Source: Deltaproteobacteria bacterium (GTDB lineage Bacteria > Desulfobacterota > Binatia > Binatales > Binataceae). Taken from it: a DNA stretch of 64,000 nt. Of this stretch, positions 53,251 to 62,237 are shown in pieces. Both the position numbers and the translations under genes were made by a program. Numbering within the stretch: position 1 is the first letter of the stretch; the number at the start of each line of letters is the position of its first letter. The stretch is taken from positions 1 to 64,000 of the forward strand of contig JAJXZF010000065.1 of assembly GCA_021780225.1 (NCBI GenBank). Direction: 5' to 3'. The notes under the pieces were generated by a model. The model searched no databases. It had not been told where the DNA came from and saw nothing but the letters and a program-made list of their open reading frames with translations.

Positions 53251-54510
53251 TTGAAACTCACACGCTTAAGAGGCTTTCAGGATCATCTTGGCGCCGACGC
53301 CCGCGCTTTGAGTCTGGTCGAAGAGACGGCTCGCGCGATGGCGTACCGGCACGCGCTCAACGAAATCCGCATCCCGACCCTCGAACGAATCGAACTCTAT
53401 GAACGTTCGAGCGGGGAAACTTCGGACGTCGTGCAGAAGCAGCTTTATCGCGTGCCGCGCGCGGCGGAAGCCGCCGGCGAAGGCGATCAGGCGTTGCGTC
53501 CCGAAGGCACGCCCGGCGTGATTCGCGCCTATATCGACGCCGGTCTCGATCGCAGCGATCCCGAGCAGCGCTTTTTCTACAGCGGTTCGATGTTCCGCTA
53601 CGAACGTCCGCAAAAGGGCCGCTTGCGCCAGTTCAACCAGTTCGGAGTCGAAATCTTCGGCCGCGCCGACGCGGCCTGCGACGCCGAGCTGATCATCATG
53701 ATCGACGAATTCCGGCGCGCGCTCGGCCTCGATGTGCGCTTTGAAGTGAATTCGCTGGGCGACGGAAATTGCCGTCCCGCGTTTCGCGCCGCGCTGCTTG
53801 AATGGGGCCGGGCGCATTATTCCGAGCTGTGCGAAGATTGCCATCAGCGGCTCGAACGAAACCCGCTGCGCCTGCTTGATTGCAAGACCGACGCGGAGCT
53901 GGCCAAGAGCGCGCCGCGCAGTCTCGATTACCTGTGCGCGCCGTGCCGGACGCATTTCGCCGCGGTCGAGCGGCTGATTGGAATCGCCGGGGTTCCTTGC
54001 GAAGTGAATCCGCGGCTGGTCCGCGGTCTCGATTACTACACGCGCACGACTTTTGAAGTCACTTCGAGCGCGGTCGGAGCGCAGAGCGCGATTGTCGCCG
54101 GAGGCCGTTACGACGGCCTGGTGGAAGCGCTCGGCGGCGCCGCGATTGCGGGAACCGGTTTCGCGATCGGCGTCGAACGAACCGCGCTGGCGCTCGCTCC
54201 CGAGCGTTATGGCGCCGGAGGCGCTCCGGACGCCGCGATCGTCGCGATCGGCGCGGGCGCGGTCGATTTTGCGATCGAGCTTGCGCGGGAATTGCGCGCG
54301 CGCGGCCGCCGAGTCGAGCTGTTGTCGCCGGAGCGGGGCGTCAAGGCGCTGCTCAAGCGCGCGGACAAGCTGGGCGCCCGGTATGCGTTGATTGTCGGCG
54401 AAGACGAAATCCGAAACGGAGTCGTCCAGGTCAAAGATTTGCGGGCCGGCGTGCAAACCGCCGTGGCGCGCGCCGCCGTCGCCGCCGCTGTCGCGGGCCA
54501 GCCGGACTGA
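53251..54510 (+). CDS. hisS: Histidine--tRNA ligase
   Basis: A TTG at 53251 is the first start in frame and gives 419 residues. Class II features are the motif 1/2 region with RPEGTPGVIRAYI and SGSMFRYERPQKGRLRQFNQ, and the histidine-binding RGLDYYTRTTFEV. The C-terminal anticodon-binding domain has AIVAIGAGAVDFAIELAREL and KALLKRADKLGARYALIVGE. It charges tRNA-His in the cytoplasm. The start codon is unusual, and GGAGCG lies somewhat far upstream (about 15 bases). aspS follows 50 bases later, the typical hisS-aspS order. Confidence 0.95.
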   Translation: MKLTRLRGFQDHLGADARALSLVEETARAMAYRHALNEIRIPTLERIELYERSSGETSDVVQKQLYRVPRAAEAAGEGDQALRPEGTPGVIRAYIDAGLDRSDPEQRFFYSGSMFRYERPQKGRLRQFNQFGVEIFGRADAACDAELIIMIDEFRRALGLDVRFEVNSLGDGNCRPAFRAALLEWGRAHYSELCEDCHQRLERNPLRLLDCKTDAELAKSAPRSLDYLCAPCRTHFAAVERLIGIAGVPCEVNPRLVRGLDYYTRTTFEVTSSAVGAQSAIVAGGRYDGLVEALGGAAIAGTGFAIGVERTALALAPERYGAGGAPDAAIVAIGAGAVDFAIELARELRARGRRVELLSPERGVKALLKRADKLGARYALIVGEDEIRNGVVQVKDLRAGVQTAVARAAVAAAVAGQPD

Positions 54511-54560
54511 GCGGTTTCCAAGCTTCGTCAGGGCGGGTATTCTTTCAAGGCTGATCTCCA

Positions 54561-56357
54561 ATGCCTGAAATCAAGCAAGCGTTGATGCCGACGCCGCCGT
54601 GGCGGCGCACCGATTATTGCGGCGCGCTGCGCGCCACGGACGCGGGACGCGAGGTCGCGCTATGGGGATGGGTGGCGACGCGCCGCGACCATGGTTCGCT
54701 GATTTTTATCGATCTCCGCGACCGCGAAGGCATTATCCAGATCGTCTTCAATCCCGAGCATGACGCCGGCGCGCACGCGGTCGCCGAGGCGGCGCGCGCC
54801 GAATTCTATCTGGCCGTCAAAGGACGCGTGGTGCGGCGTTCCGAAGGCTCCGTCAATGCGGAGCTGCCGACCGGCGAAATCGAAGTGGTGGCGGCCGCGG
54901 CTGAAATTTTGAATCCTTCTTTGCCGCCGCCGTTTCCGCTTGCCGGGCCGGAAGGCGCCGCCGAGGAAATCCGGCTCAAGTACCGTTACCTCGATCTGCG
55001 CCGCCCGGAGATGCAAAACAATCTCCGGCGGCGCCATCAGTCGTTGCGCGGCGCCCGCGCCTACCTGGACGCCAACGGATTCGTCGAGGTCGAAACGCCA
55101 ATCCTGTTCAAAGCGACGCCCGAGGGCGCACGCGACTATCTGGTGCCGAGCCGCGTGAATCCGGGCCGTTTCTACGCGCTGCCCCAATCGCCGCAGTTGC
55201 TCAAGCAGATTCTGATGGTCGGCGGGTTCGATCGGTATTATCAAGTCGCCCGCTGTTTCCGCGACGAGGATTTGCGCGCCAATCGCCAGCCGGAATTCAG
55301 TCAGATCGATATTGAGATGACCGGGCCGCATCCCGAGGACATCCACGAGATGGCCGAAGGCATGATGGCGTCGATCTACCAATACGCGGCCAGCGTCGAG
55401 ATCAAACGGCCTTTCCTCAAGATGCGTTACGAAGACGCGATGGAACGCTACGGCTCGGACAAGCCGGATCTGCGTTTCGGTCTTGAGATGAAAAATCTTT
55501 CGGCGGCCTTCGCCGGGACGCAATTCAAGGTCTTCGCCGAGACGCTGGCGCGCGGCGATGAGATTTACGGTCTTGTGTTGCCGGCGGCTTGCCAGCTATC
55601 GCGCCGCGAACTCGACGAGATGGCCGAGGGTCTCAGGTCGCGCCAGGCGCTCGGACTGGCGTGGGTAAAAATCGCGGCGGACGCATGGCAAGGGCCCATC
55701 GCAAAATTCATTGCGGCCGGGGAGCGCGATCGCGTCGTACAAATCGCCACCTCCGCCGAGGGCGATACTCTGCTGATGATCGCCGGCGCGCGCGGCAAAG
55801 TACGTCCGGCCTTGGGCGATTTGCGGCTCAAGCTCGGCGCCAGATTCAACCTGATCGATCAAACTGCGCTCAAATTCCTGTGGATTGTGGACTTTCCGTT
55901 ATTCGATTTCAGCGAAGAGGAAAAACGCCTCGTTTCGGTTAACCATCCGTTCACCGCGCCGCATACGGAAGACATGGGATTGCTCGATTCGGAGCCGCTC
56001 AAGGCCCGCGCGCTGGCCTACGACATGGTTTTGAACGGGCAGGAAATGGGCGGCGGATCGATTCGTATTCACAACGCCGAATTGCAACTGCGGATTTTCG
56101 AACTGCTTGGTATCGGACGCGCGGAAGCGGCCGCGAAATTCGGATTCTTGCTCGACGCTTTGAGTTTTGGCGCGCCGCCGCACGGCGGAATCGCTTTCGG
56201 CGTCGATCGAATCGCGATGATGGTGTGCGGCGCCGATTCGCTGCGCGACGTGATGGCGTTTCCGAAAACCCAAAAGGCGGTCGATCCGATGAGCGGAGCG
56301 CCTTCAGAAGTCGACCCGCGCCAGTTGCGCGAGTTGTCGATCAAGGTGGCGCTGTGA
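54561..56357 (+). CDS. aspS: Aspartate--tRNA ligase, probably non-discriminating (Asp/Asn)
   Basis: The 598-residue bacterial-type AspRS has an N-terminal OB-fold, the catalytic core (FRDEDLRANRQPEFSQIDIE), the bacterial insertion domain and GGIAFGVDRIAMMVCG (motif 3). In the anticodon-binding domain, His44 (RRDHGSLIF) and Gly96 (SEGSVN) are 52 residues apart. They coincide with His31 and Gly83 of Pseudomonas aeruginosa AspRS, residues linked to the relaxed enzyme that also charges tRNA-Asn with Asp. Discriminating enzymes have Leu and Lys there. The following lipoprotein gene overlaps its stop codon by four bases. Confidence 0.95.
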   Translation: MPEIKQALMPTPPWRRTDYCGALRATDAGREVALWGWVATRRDHGSLIFIDLRDREGIIQIVFNPEHDAGAHAVAEAARAEFYLAVKGRVVRRSEGSVNAELPTGEIEVVAAAAEILNPSLPPPFPLAGPEGAAEEIRLKYRYLDLRRPEMQNNLRRRHQSLRGARAYLDANGFVEVETPILFKATPEGARDYLVPSRVNPGRFYALPQSPQLLKQILMVGGFDRYYQVARCFRDEDLRANRQPEFSQIDIEMTGPHPEDIHEMAEGMMASIYQYAASVEIKRPFLKMRYEDAMERYGSDKPDLRFGLEMKNLSAAFAGTQFKVFAETLARGDEIYGLVLPAACQLSRRELDEMAEGLRSRQALGLAWVKIAADAWQGPIAKFIAAGERDRVVQIATSAEGDTLLMIAGARGKVRPALGDLRLKLGARFNLIDQTALKFLWIVDFPLFDFSEEEKRLVSVNHPFTAPHTEDMGLLDSEPLKARALAYDMVLNGQEMGGGSIRIHNAELQLRIFELLGIGRAEAAAKFGFLLDALSFGAPPHGGIAFGVDRIAMMVCGADSLRDVMAFPKTQKAVDPMSGAPSEVDPRQLRELSIKVAL

Positions 56358-57079
56358 AGCAATCCGTCCTTCCGGCCGTCATGGCCGCAATTTTGTTCGC
56401 CGCCGCGGCTGGATGTTCCAAGCTAATCGATCAGCGGTTCGAGGATCAGGTCAGCGACACGGTTCATTCCCTGCCGCTGATTGGCGATCAAAGCGGCCTG
56501 AACATTCACGCGGTTCGTTCGATTAAGGAGGTCGTGATTCACAAGATCGCCGTGATGCCGCTGGTGGATGCGCCCGATCAAATCGACAAAGCCTTGCCGC
56601 CCGGTTCGTCCGAGTCGGTGACGGCGGCGCTCTATGCGCAGGCGACGGTGGTGGGCGGATGGGCGGTGGCGCCGCAGGATGACGTCGAGGACGCGATGCA
56701 GCAGTTGCCGCCGAGCAACCTTTCCAACCTCGACCAGAACGCGATCGCGCTGGGCAAGGCGGTCGCCGCCGACGGCGTGCTGTACGGGATGGTCAGCAAA
56801 TACCGTGAGCGCGTCGGCTACGATTACGCCGCGCAAACGCCGGCCGCGGTGGCGTTCACGCTCAAATTTCTCGACGAGCATTCGGGCCAGGTGGTCTGGA
56901 CCGCGAAATATGCGCGCGCGCAAAAAGCGCTGACCGAAAACGTCTTCGATCTGCCGAACTTTATCTCGAATCGCGGCCGCTGGGTGCGAGCGCACGATAT
57001 CGCGGAAGAGGGCGTGCAGGCGGCGATTTCCAACCTTTACTCCAAGCTCACGGTGCAGCCGATCGTACAGGGCAATTAG
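56354..57079 (+). CDS. Putative outer-membrane or envelope lipoprotein
   Basis: The GTG at 56354 overlaps the aspS stop (GTGA) and gives 241 residues. A lipobox-type signal peptide, ILFAAAAGC, has the lipidated Cys21. The mature part has a Pro-poor alpha/beta pattern: IHKIAVMPLVDAPDQIDK, AVAADGVLYGMVSKYRERVG and KFLDEHSGQVVWTAKYARAQ. These resemble the general fold of CsgG/LpoB-like lipoproteins, but I cannot assign one. It probably shares the hisS-aspS transcript by translational coupling, although its function has no obvious relation to tRNA charging. Confidence 0.75.
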   Translation: MKQSVLPAVMAAILFAAAAGCSKLIDQRFEDQVSDTVHSLPLIGDQSGLNIHAVRSIKEVVIHKIAVMPLVDAPDQIDKALPPGSSESVTAALYAQATVVGGWAVAPQDDVEDAMQQLPPSNLSNLDQNAIALGKAVAADGVLYGMVSKYRERVGYDYAAQTPAAVAFTLKFLDEHSGQVVWTAKYARAQKALTENVFDLPNFISNRGRWVRAHDIAEEGVQAAISNLYSKLTVQPIVQGN

Positions 57080-57097
57080 CCGCGCGACGCGCGATGC

Positions 57098-57117
57098 CGC
57101 CGAACCGCGGTTCGGCG
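57098..57117 (+). terminator. Perfect 20-bp palindrome after the lipoprotein gene
   Basis: CGCCGAACCGCGGTTCGGCG is a perfect 20-bp palindrome followed by GTTTAATT. It sits in the 39-base gap between convergent genes and abuts the ald stop codon, so it probably terminates the hisS-aspS-lipoprotein transcript. Confidence 0.7.
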
Positions 57118-57118
57118 T

Positions 57119-58225
57119 TTAATTCCAGGGCGAAGCGGCTTTCATCCTGAGCGATTCCGCGACGGCGGGATGCGCGACTTTTCCCTCATGCACATTCAGA
57201 CCGTGCCGCAACGCCCGGTTGCGTGAACCCGCTTCGAGCAAGCCGTGGTCGGCGATTTCGAGCGCATAGGAAAGCGTGGCGTTGGTGAGCGCGTAGGTCG
57301 ACGTGTGCGGCACCACGCCGGGCATGTTGGTGACGCAATAGTGAACCACGCCGCTGTGGATATAGATTGGCCGGCGATGGGTGGTCGGCCGCGAGGTTTC
57401 TGAAATGCCGCCCTGATCGATCGAAAGATCGACGATCGCGGCTCCGGGCTTCATCTTCGCCACCGTGCGCGCGTTAATCAGCCGCGGCGCTCGCGCGCCG
57501 GGCACGAGCACCGCGCCGACGACGAGGTCGGCCGCGCGGATTTCTTCCTCGAGCGTCGCCCGGTTCGACATTACGGTCGTGGCTTGGCTGCCGAGCAGAT
57601 CGCTCAGATAGCGCAGGCGCGTGGGATTCACGTCAAGGATGGTCACTTCAGCGCCGACGCCGGCGGCGACGCGGCATGCGTTCAAGCCCGCGATTCCTCC
57701 GCCCAGAATCGCGACCTTGCCGGGGCGCACGCCGGGCGCGCCGCTCAGCAGCACGCCGTCGCCGCCATTCTGCGCCTGCAGGCACCATCCGCCGACCTGC
57801 ACGGCCAGACGCCCCGCGACCTCGCTCATCGGCGCCAGCAGCGGCAGGCTGCCGTCTTCGAGTTGCACGGTTTCGTAGCCCAGCGCGCTGACGCGGCGGC
57901 GGATCAATTCGCGCGTGAGCCGGCGATCGGCGGCCAGATGGAGATAGGTGAAAAGAGTCAAGCCCGGGCGGAGAAAGCGATACTCCGATGGCTGCGGCTC
58001 TTTCACCTTCAAAACCATCGCGGCCCGGCCCCACACCGCCGCCGGAGAGTCGGCGATGCGCGCGCCCGCGGCGCGGTAGTCGCGATCGCTGAAACCGCTG
58101 CCGGCGCCGGCGCCGCTTTGCACGATCACGCTGTGGCCGTGATGCTGGAGCGCGGCGGCTCCGGCGGGCGTGAGCGCGACGCGCCGCTCGTCAGGTTTGA
58201 TTTCGGTCGGAACGCCAATCAGCAT
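57119..58225 (-). CDS. ald: Alanine dehydrogenase
   Basis: The 368-residue enzyme begins MLIGVPTEIKPDERRVALTP and has FTYLHLAADRRLT with the His of the active site. The NAD motif is KVAILGGGIAGLNACRVAAGVGAEV, then GAVLVPGARAPRLI and VDLSIDQGG. Near the end are NMPGVVPHTSTYALTNATL and the Lys/Asp residues of the catalytic site. It reversibly deaminates L-alanine to pyruvate with NAD in the cytoplasm. It is divergent from gcvH with a 270-base gap. Confidence 0.95.
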   Translation of the reverse strand: MLIGVPTEIKPDERRVALTPAGAAALQHHGHSVIVQSGAGAGSGFSDRDYRAAGARIADSPAAVWGRAAMVLKVKEPQPSEYRFLRPGLTLFTYLHLAADRRLTRELIRRRVSALGYETVQLEDGSLPLLAPMSEVAGRLAVQVGGWCLQAQNGGDGVLLSGAPGVRPGKVAILGGGIAGLNACRVAAGVGAEVTILDVNPTRLRYLSDLLGSQATTVMSNRATLEEEIRAADLVVGAVLVPGARAPRLINARTVAKMKPGAAIVDLSIDQGGISETSRPTTHRRPIYIHSGVVHYCVTNMPGVVPHTSTYALTNATLSYALEIADHGLLEAGSRNRALRHGLNVHEGKVAHPAVAESLRMKAASPWN

Positions 58226-58392
58226 AATTTGCCTTCTCCGTCGTTATCTATCGCGCGTTCGTCCATGATTTCAGCGGGATCGCCGGCGCTTTCGCGGCGA
58301 CGGAACTCTCGCTGACGGGCGCGTGCGGCGCCGCTCGCGCATCGTGCGCGATACGATCACGGATCGCATGATCACGCAAGCCTCGCGAAGCC

Positions 58393-58421
58393 TTGACATT
58401 GCAATTTCCGCCGCGCTTGAT
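58393..58421 (+). promoter_or_regulatory. Possible promoter of gcvH
   Basis: A perfect TTGACA (58393-58398) is followed after 17 bases by CTTGAT (58416-58421), a weak -10. It lies 75 bases upstream of the gcvH start. No glycine-riboswitch-like fold was recognised in the leader. Confidence 0.4.
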
Positions 58422-58495
58422 GATCCAGTGTGCTGCAAATTCAATTCGGCGTGCGCGATCGCCGCGTATCCGCGCCGATCGAAATATCCGGGGTG

Positions 58496-58891
58496 ATGAA
58501 GATGGAGGCTCCGCCAGGACTCAAGTACTCGAAGGAACATGAATGGGTGTCGACGGAAGAATCGGTCGCCACCGTCGGCATCACCGATCATGCGCAGGAG
58601 CAGCTTGGCGAAATCGTTTATATCGAATTGCCCTCGATCGGCGAGAAGGTCAGCAAGGACGATCCCTTCGGGGTGGTTGAATCGGTGAAAGCGGTGTCCG
58701 ATATCTACGCGCCGGTCAGCGGCACCGTGGTCGAGGTGAACGAGGATTTGCCCGAAAGCCCCGAGGTCGTGAACGAGGATCCTTACGGCGACGGATGGTT
58801 GATCAAGGTCAGAGTCAGCGACCCGGCCGATCTGGAGGACCTGATGGACAGCGCCGAATACGAGGAGATGGTGGCGCGCGAAAAGGAGTGA
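58496..58891 (+). CDS. gcvH: Glycine cleavage system H protein
   Basis: The ATG at 58496 gives 131 residues and starts [19 protein letters not shown]. The lipoylated Lys65 lies in [18 protein letters not shown], the standard lipoyl motif. The end ([20 protein letters not shown]) is normal. H protein carries the aminomethyl group from the P protein to T and L in glycine cleavage. gcvT, gcvP and lpd are not in the window, so this is an orphan gene here. An alternative ATG at 58502 differs by two residues. Confidence 0.95.
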   Translation: MKMEAPPGLKYSKEHEWVSTEESVATVGITDHAQEQLGEIVYIELPSIGEKVSKDDPFGVVESVKAVSDIYAPVSGTVVEVNEDLPESPEVVNEDPYGDGWLIKVRVSDPADLEDLMDSAEYEEMVAREKE

Positions 58892-58900
58892 GGGCCGCGG

Positions 58901-60163
58901 CTAGCCCGCATCCGGCGGAGCGGGCGCGGCGGCGGTCGCATTCGCCACCATCACGTCGAATCGAGCGGCGGTTGACGGAGGATCGACGAAAACGAGCACG
59001 AAGGGCGTCGTTGTCGCCGGTTCGAGCGCAAAAGACTTGGGCGGATCGAGCTTCTGGAAAAAATCGATTTCATGCGGCGTCATCTGCGCGACCATCGCGG
59101 CGGAAAGCGTGTTGCCGCAAAAGATCGATCGGCTGGCGAGCGTGTGTTGCCCGCCGTCGCGTAAATCCACCGCGATGCGGACGGCATGCAGCGGATTGTC
59201 GCCGACGTTTTCGGCAATTCCGGTAATCACCAGCGCCTGATGTCCGCCCTTGGTCCGCAGATAGTCCGCATGCACGGCACGCAACGCGACCAGACGCGCG
59301 GGGGTCATCGGCGTAACGAACCGATCGCCTATCAGCGGCAGCCTGCTCAATGCGTCGGCGGCGGCCGCGGGCGCGCTGCGCACCAGCAAGGTCAACGCTC
59401 CGTAGCCAACTCCAACTAGCAGAATCAATCCGAGCACGAAACGCGCGGAGTGCGTGACGCCGTGATTGTAAATCGGCGCGGACGCGTCATCGACGAAATC
59501 CGCATCCGCGGCCGGGTCTTTGCGCGGCTTTCGCGGGGCGCGTTTTCGTTCGACCGCCGCTGGGGCCGGCGGCGCCGGACGCGACGCGAATTGGGACGCG
59601 CGGGGATCGTCGAAGCTCGCGTCGTCGCCGACGCTCCATTGGTTGGAGTCGTCGAGAAGTTCAGGCTCTGGCTCGGCGGCGGCGTTGTCTATTTCAAGCG
59701 GCTCTTCGGTGAAGTCGAAACTGAGATTTTCGCCCGAGGGCGGATCGATCGCGGGAGCGGAATCGCGAATCGGCCGCGACATCAAATCGTCCGTCGAGGG
59801 ACGGTTCGCGGCTGGCGCGATCGGTTCCGGCGGCGTTTCGCGGGAAGCGGCGGGCGGCGCGGCTTCGACGGTTGATTTCGCCGCAGCCGGCGCGGGCGCT
59901 TCGGATCGCCGATCGGTTTCGCCGGCCCAGCGCGGCTCGGCGCCCTCAACCGCAGGCGCGGCTTCTGGATGCGGCTCCGGCGCGGGCGCGGACGGCTCGC
60001 GATGCGCGGCCGGCTCAGGCGCCGCGGGTTTGGCCGGCCGCGGCTCGAACGTGAAAACGTGGCCGCATCGCGAGCACTTGAAAGTCGGCGTGCCTTCGGG
60101 CAATACCTGCTCGTCGATACGATAGCGGGTATGGCAGCTTGTGCATTGAACTTCGATTATCAC
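58901..60163 (-). CDS. MJ0042-type Zn-ribbon and DUF3426 membrane protein
   Basis: The frame extends to 60208, but the GTG at 60163 is preceded by CCGGAGG and gives 420 residues starting MIIEVQCTSCHTRYRIDE, the common family start. The Zn-ribbon cysteines are Cys7, Cys10, Cys30 and Cys33. A long disordered stretch rich in Pro/Ala/Glu follows. A single membrane segment (SARFVLGLILLVGVGYGALT) leads to the DUF3426-like domain (ALVITGIAENVGDNPLHAV, RDGGQHTLASRSIFCGNTL). It looks like an envelope-spanning protein with a cytoplasmic Zn-ribbon. Function unknown. Confidence 0.8.
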   Translation of the reverse strand: MIIEVQCTSCHTRYRIDEQVLPEGTPTFKCSRCGHVFTFEPRPAKPAAPEPAAHREPSAPAPEPHPEAAPAVEGAEPRWAGETDRRSEAPAPAAAKSTVEAAPPAASRETPPEPIAPAANRPSTDDLMSRPIRDSAPAIDPPSGENLSFDFTEEPLEIDNAAAEPEPELLDDSNQWSVGDDASFDDPRASQFASRPAPPAPAAVERKRAPRKPRKDPAADADFVDDASAPIYNHGVTHSARFVLGLILLVGVGYGALTLLVRSAPAAAADALSRLPLIGDRFVTPMTPARLVALRAVHADYLRTKGGHQALVITGIAENVGDNPLHAVRIAVDLRDGGQHTLASRSIFCGNTLSAAMVAQMTPHEIDFFQKLDPPKSFALEPATTTPFVLVFVDPPSTAARFDVMVANATAAAPAPPDAG

Positions 60164-60240
60164 CGCGCCTCCGGATCCAAGGGTAACATAATCGCCTATT
60201 GCCAACATCGGGCCGGACGAGGCCCCCGATCGCGCCCGCG

Positions 60241-61374
60241 ATGCGTCTCGCGCTGATATCGCGCCGCTTCGATCCCGCCGGCGGAGGCACCGAGCGCGAC
60301 CTGAACGTCACCGCCGGCATCCTCTCCCGCGCGGGCCATCAGGTAACGATCTACGCCGCCGAAGTTCGCGCGCCGTCTCCAGCATGGATGGTCAAGCGCG
60401 TTGCCACTCCGCCGCTCGGCCGCGCGTTTCGCCTGCTATGGTTCGCGCGGAGCGCCGGCGCGATCGCACGCCGCGATGGCGCCGAGATCGTCCTCAGCTT
60501 CGCCCGCATCATCGACGCCGACGTATTGCGCTCGGGCGGCGGCGCCCATTCCAGTTATCTCCGCGCGGCCCGGCGATGGCGTTCCGCAGCGGGCGCGGCC
60601 GCGATGCGCCTCGCGCCGTACCATCGCGTTCAGATCGCGGTCGAAGCCGCCGGTTTCCGCAATCCACGCTTGCGCCGCGCGATCGCTGTGTCGAACCTCG
60701 TCCGCGACGATCTGAACGCGGCGTTCAAGCTCGCTCCCGGCGTCGCCGCCACAATTTACAACGGGGTCGAGCTGGATCGCTTTCATCCCGAACCCGATTC
60801 CGCCGCACGCCGCGAAATCCGCCGCCGGCTCGGCGTCGCCGACTGCGGCTTCGTCGCTCTGTTCGTCGGCAACGGTTTCGCGCGCAAGGGGCTGGGCTAT
60901 CTGATCGAGGCGTGGCCGCCGGCAAATTCCAACGCGCGGCTGGTCGTTGTCGGCGCCGATCGCAAGACGAACGACTATCGCACTCTCGCGCGGCGGCGCG
61001 GTCTTGAGCGAACGGTCGCCTTCCTCGGCCCGCGCAACGACGTCGAAATTCTGATGCGCAGCGCCGACGCGCTCGCGCTGCCGTCGTTGTTCGAGCCGTT
61101 CGGCAACGTCGCCGTTGAAGCGATGGCCTCGGGCGCGCCCGCTCTGGTCAGCGGATGGTGCGGCGCGGCGGAGGTGATGCCGCCTGAATTGCGCCGCTTC
61201 GTCGTCGGCAATCCGCTCGATTCCAGCGAGTTGGCCGCGAAGCTGCGCGGCCTGATCGAACAAGCGCCAACGCTGCGCGCCGCGGCCCGCGCAGCCGCCG
61301 AGGCGTACACCTGGAAACGTCACGGCCGCGAATTGCTCGCGCTAATCGAGGAGGCCGCGGCGATGCGGCGTTAA
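60241..61374 (+). CDS. GT4 family glycosyltransferase
   Basis: The ATG at 60241 gives 377 residues starting MRLALISRRFDPAGGGTERD, the N-terminal signature of WaaG-type hexosyltransferases of LPS core assembly. The middle has AIAVSNLVRDDLNAAFKL and IYNGVELDRFHPE, and the C-terminal half GYLIEAWPPANSNARLVVVG and ALPSLFEPFGNVAVEAMA (with the Glu-x7-Glu motif). It transfers a sugar from a nucleotide donor to a growing glycan. It is divergent from the Zn-ribbon/DUF3426 gene and overlaps the end of the convergent GT2 gene by four bases. Confidence 0.9.
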   Translation: MRLALISRRFDPAGGGTERDLNVTAGILSRAGHQVTIYAAEVRAPSPAWMVKRVATPPLGRAFRLLWFARSAGAIARRDGAEIVLSFARIIDADVLRSGGGAHSSYLRAARRWRSAAGAAAMRLAPYHRVQIAVEAAGFRNPRLRRAIAVSNLVRDDLNAAFKLAPGVAATIYNGVELDRFHPEPDSAARREIRRRLGVADCGFVALFVGNGFARKGLGYLIEAWPPANSNARLVVVGADRKTNDYRTLARRRGLERTVAFLGPRNDVEILMRSADALALPSLFEPFGNVAVEAMASGAPALVSGWCGAAEVMPPELRRFVVGNPLDSSELAAKLRGLIEQAPTLRAAARAAAEAYTWKRHGRELLALIEEAAAMRR

Positions 61375-62237
61375 TCCGATTGGCGGCGCAAGCCGTCGCG
61401 CATCCCGCGCGCGATCGCCAGCCGCCGCTCTTCGCGGGCAATCCGTTCGATCGGCGCGCCCGCGAGTTTCGCGATCATCAGCCGCGCCGCCGCGATCGCC
61501 TCTTTGATCAGCGCTTCGCCCGCCGTATGCCGTTCATGCAGCGTGCGGCAGAATCCGCGCTCGTGTGCGATGCGGATAAACCGCGCGCGGTCGGCGCGCG
61601 ACGGATCCACCTCGTGCATCACCAGCGCCTTGGGCGCGTAGCCGATTCTGTATCCCGCGCGGACCAGCCGCCGCGACATCTCGGTCTCTTCCTCGTGCCC
61701 GCACGCGCCCGGCCCCAGCCGTTCGTCGAACGGCCCCACGGCCCGCAGCGCTTCGGCGCGGAACGCCATGTTCGCGCCCAGCACGCCGCGCACTTCGACC
61801 GTCGCATCGCCGTGATCCGCGATCGGCAAATCCAGATACGGCGCCAGCGCTCCCGCCTTAACCGCCGGATCCTCCGCCGGCATGATGCGGCCCTTCATCG
61901 CGGCGTACTCGGGATAGTCGGCGAAAAACTTTTCCACCGCCGCCACGTAGCCAGGCGTGACCGCGAGATCGTCGTCAAGGCACGCGACGATCGCGCCGCG
62001 CGCTCTGGCGATCGCGCGATTCTGCACGCGGCATTTGCCCGGACGCGGATCGTGCTCGTGCATCACGTCGATTCCCGGCGCGAGCGCGCTGAAATAGGTT
62101 CGCAGAGGTTCGGGCGTGCCGTTTTCCGCGATGAAAATCTCATGCTCGCCGGCGCGCAGTTGCGGCGCGAGGCTTTGGATCAGCCGTGCGATCGATTCAG
62201 GCCGCCGATGGGTCGCGATGACGATCGAAAGTTTCAC
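61371..62237 (-). CDS. GT2 family glycosyltransferase
   Basis: The GTG at 62237 overlaps the stop of the upstream methyltransferase (GTGA) and gives 288 residues. It starts VKLSIVIATHRRPESIARLI and has the donor motifs GAIVACLDDDLAVTPG and CGHEEETEMSRRLVRAGYRI. It is an inverting GT-A enzyme like WcaA-type or rhamnosyl/galactosyl transferases; the sugar cannot be read. It forms a translationally coupled pair with the methyltransferase and faces GT4, suggesting a small surface-glycan locus. Confidence 0.88.
   Translation of the reverse strand: MKLSIVIATHRRPESIARLIQSLAPQLRAGEHEIFIAENGTPEPLRTYFSALAPGIDVMHEHDPRPGKCRVQNRAIARARGAIVACLDDDLAVTPGYVAAVEKFFADYPEYAAMKGRIMPAEDPAVKAGALAPYLDLPIADHGDATVEVRGVLGANMAFRAEALRAVGPFDERLGPGACGHEEETEMSRRLVRAGYRIGYAPKALVMHEVDPSRADRARFIRIAHERGFCRTLHERHTAGEALIKEAIAAARLMIAKLAGAPIERIAREERRLAIARGMRDGLRRQSD

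Noticed and set aside
58226-58495. Glycine riboswitch before gcvH
   Set aside because: No tandem aptamer-like stems or conserved loops were recognisable; the region looks like an ordinary promoter gap.
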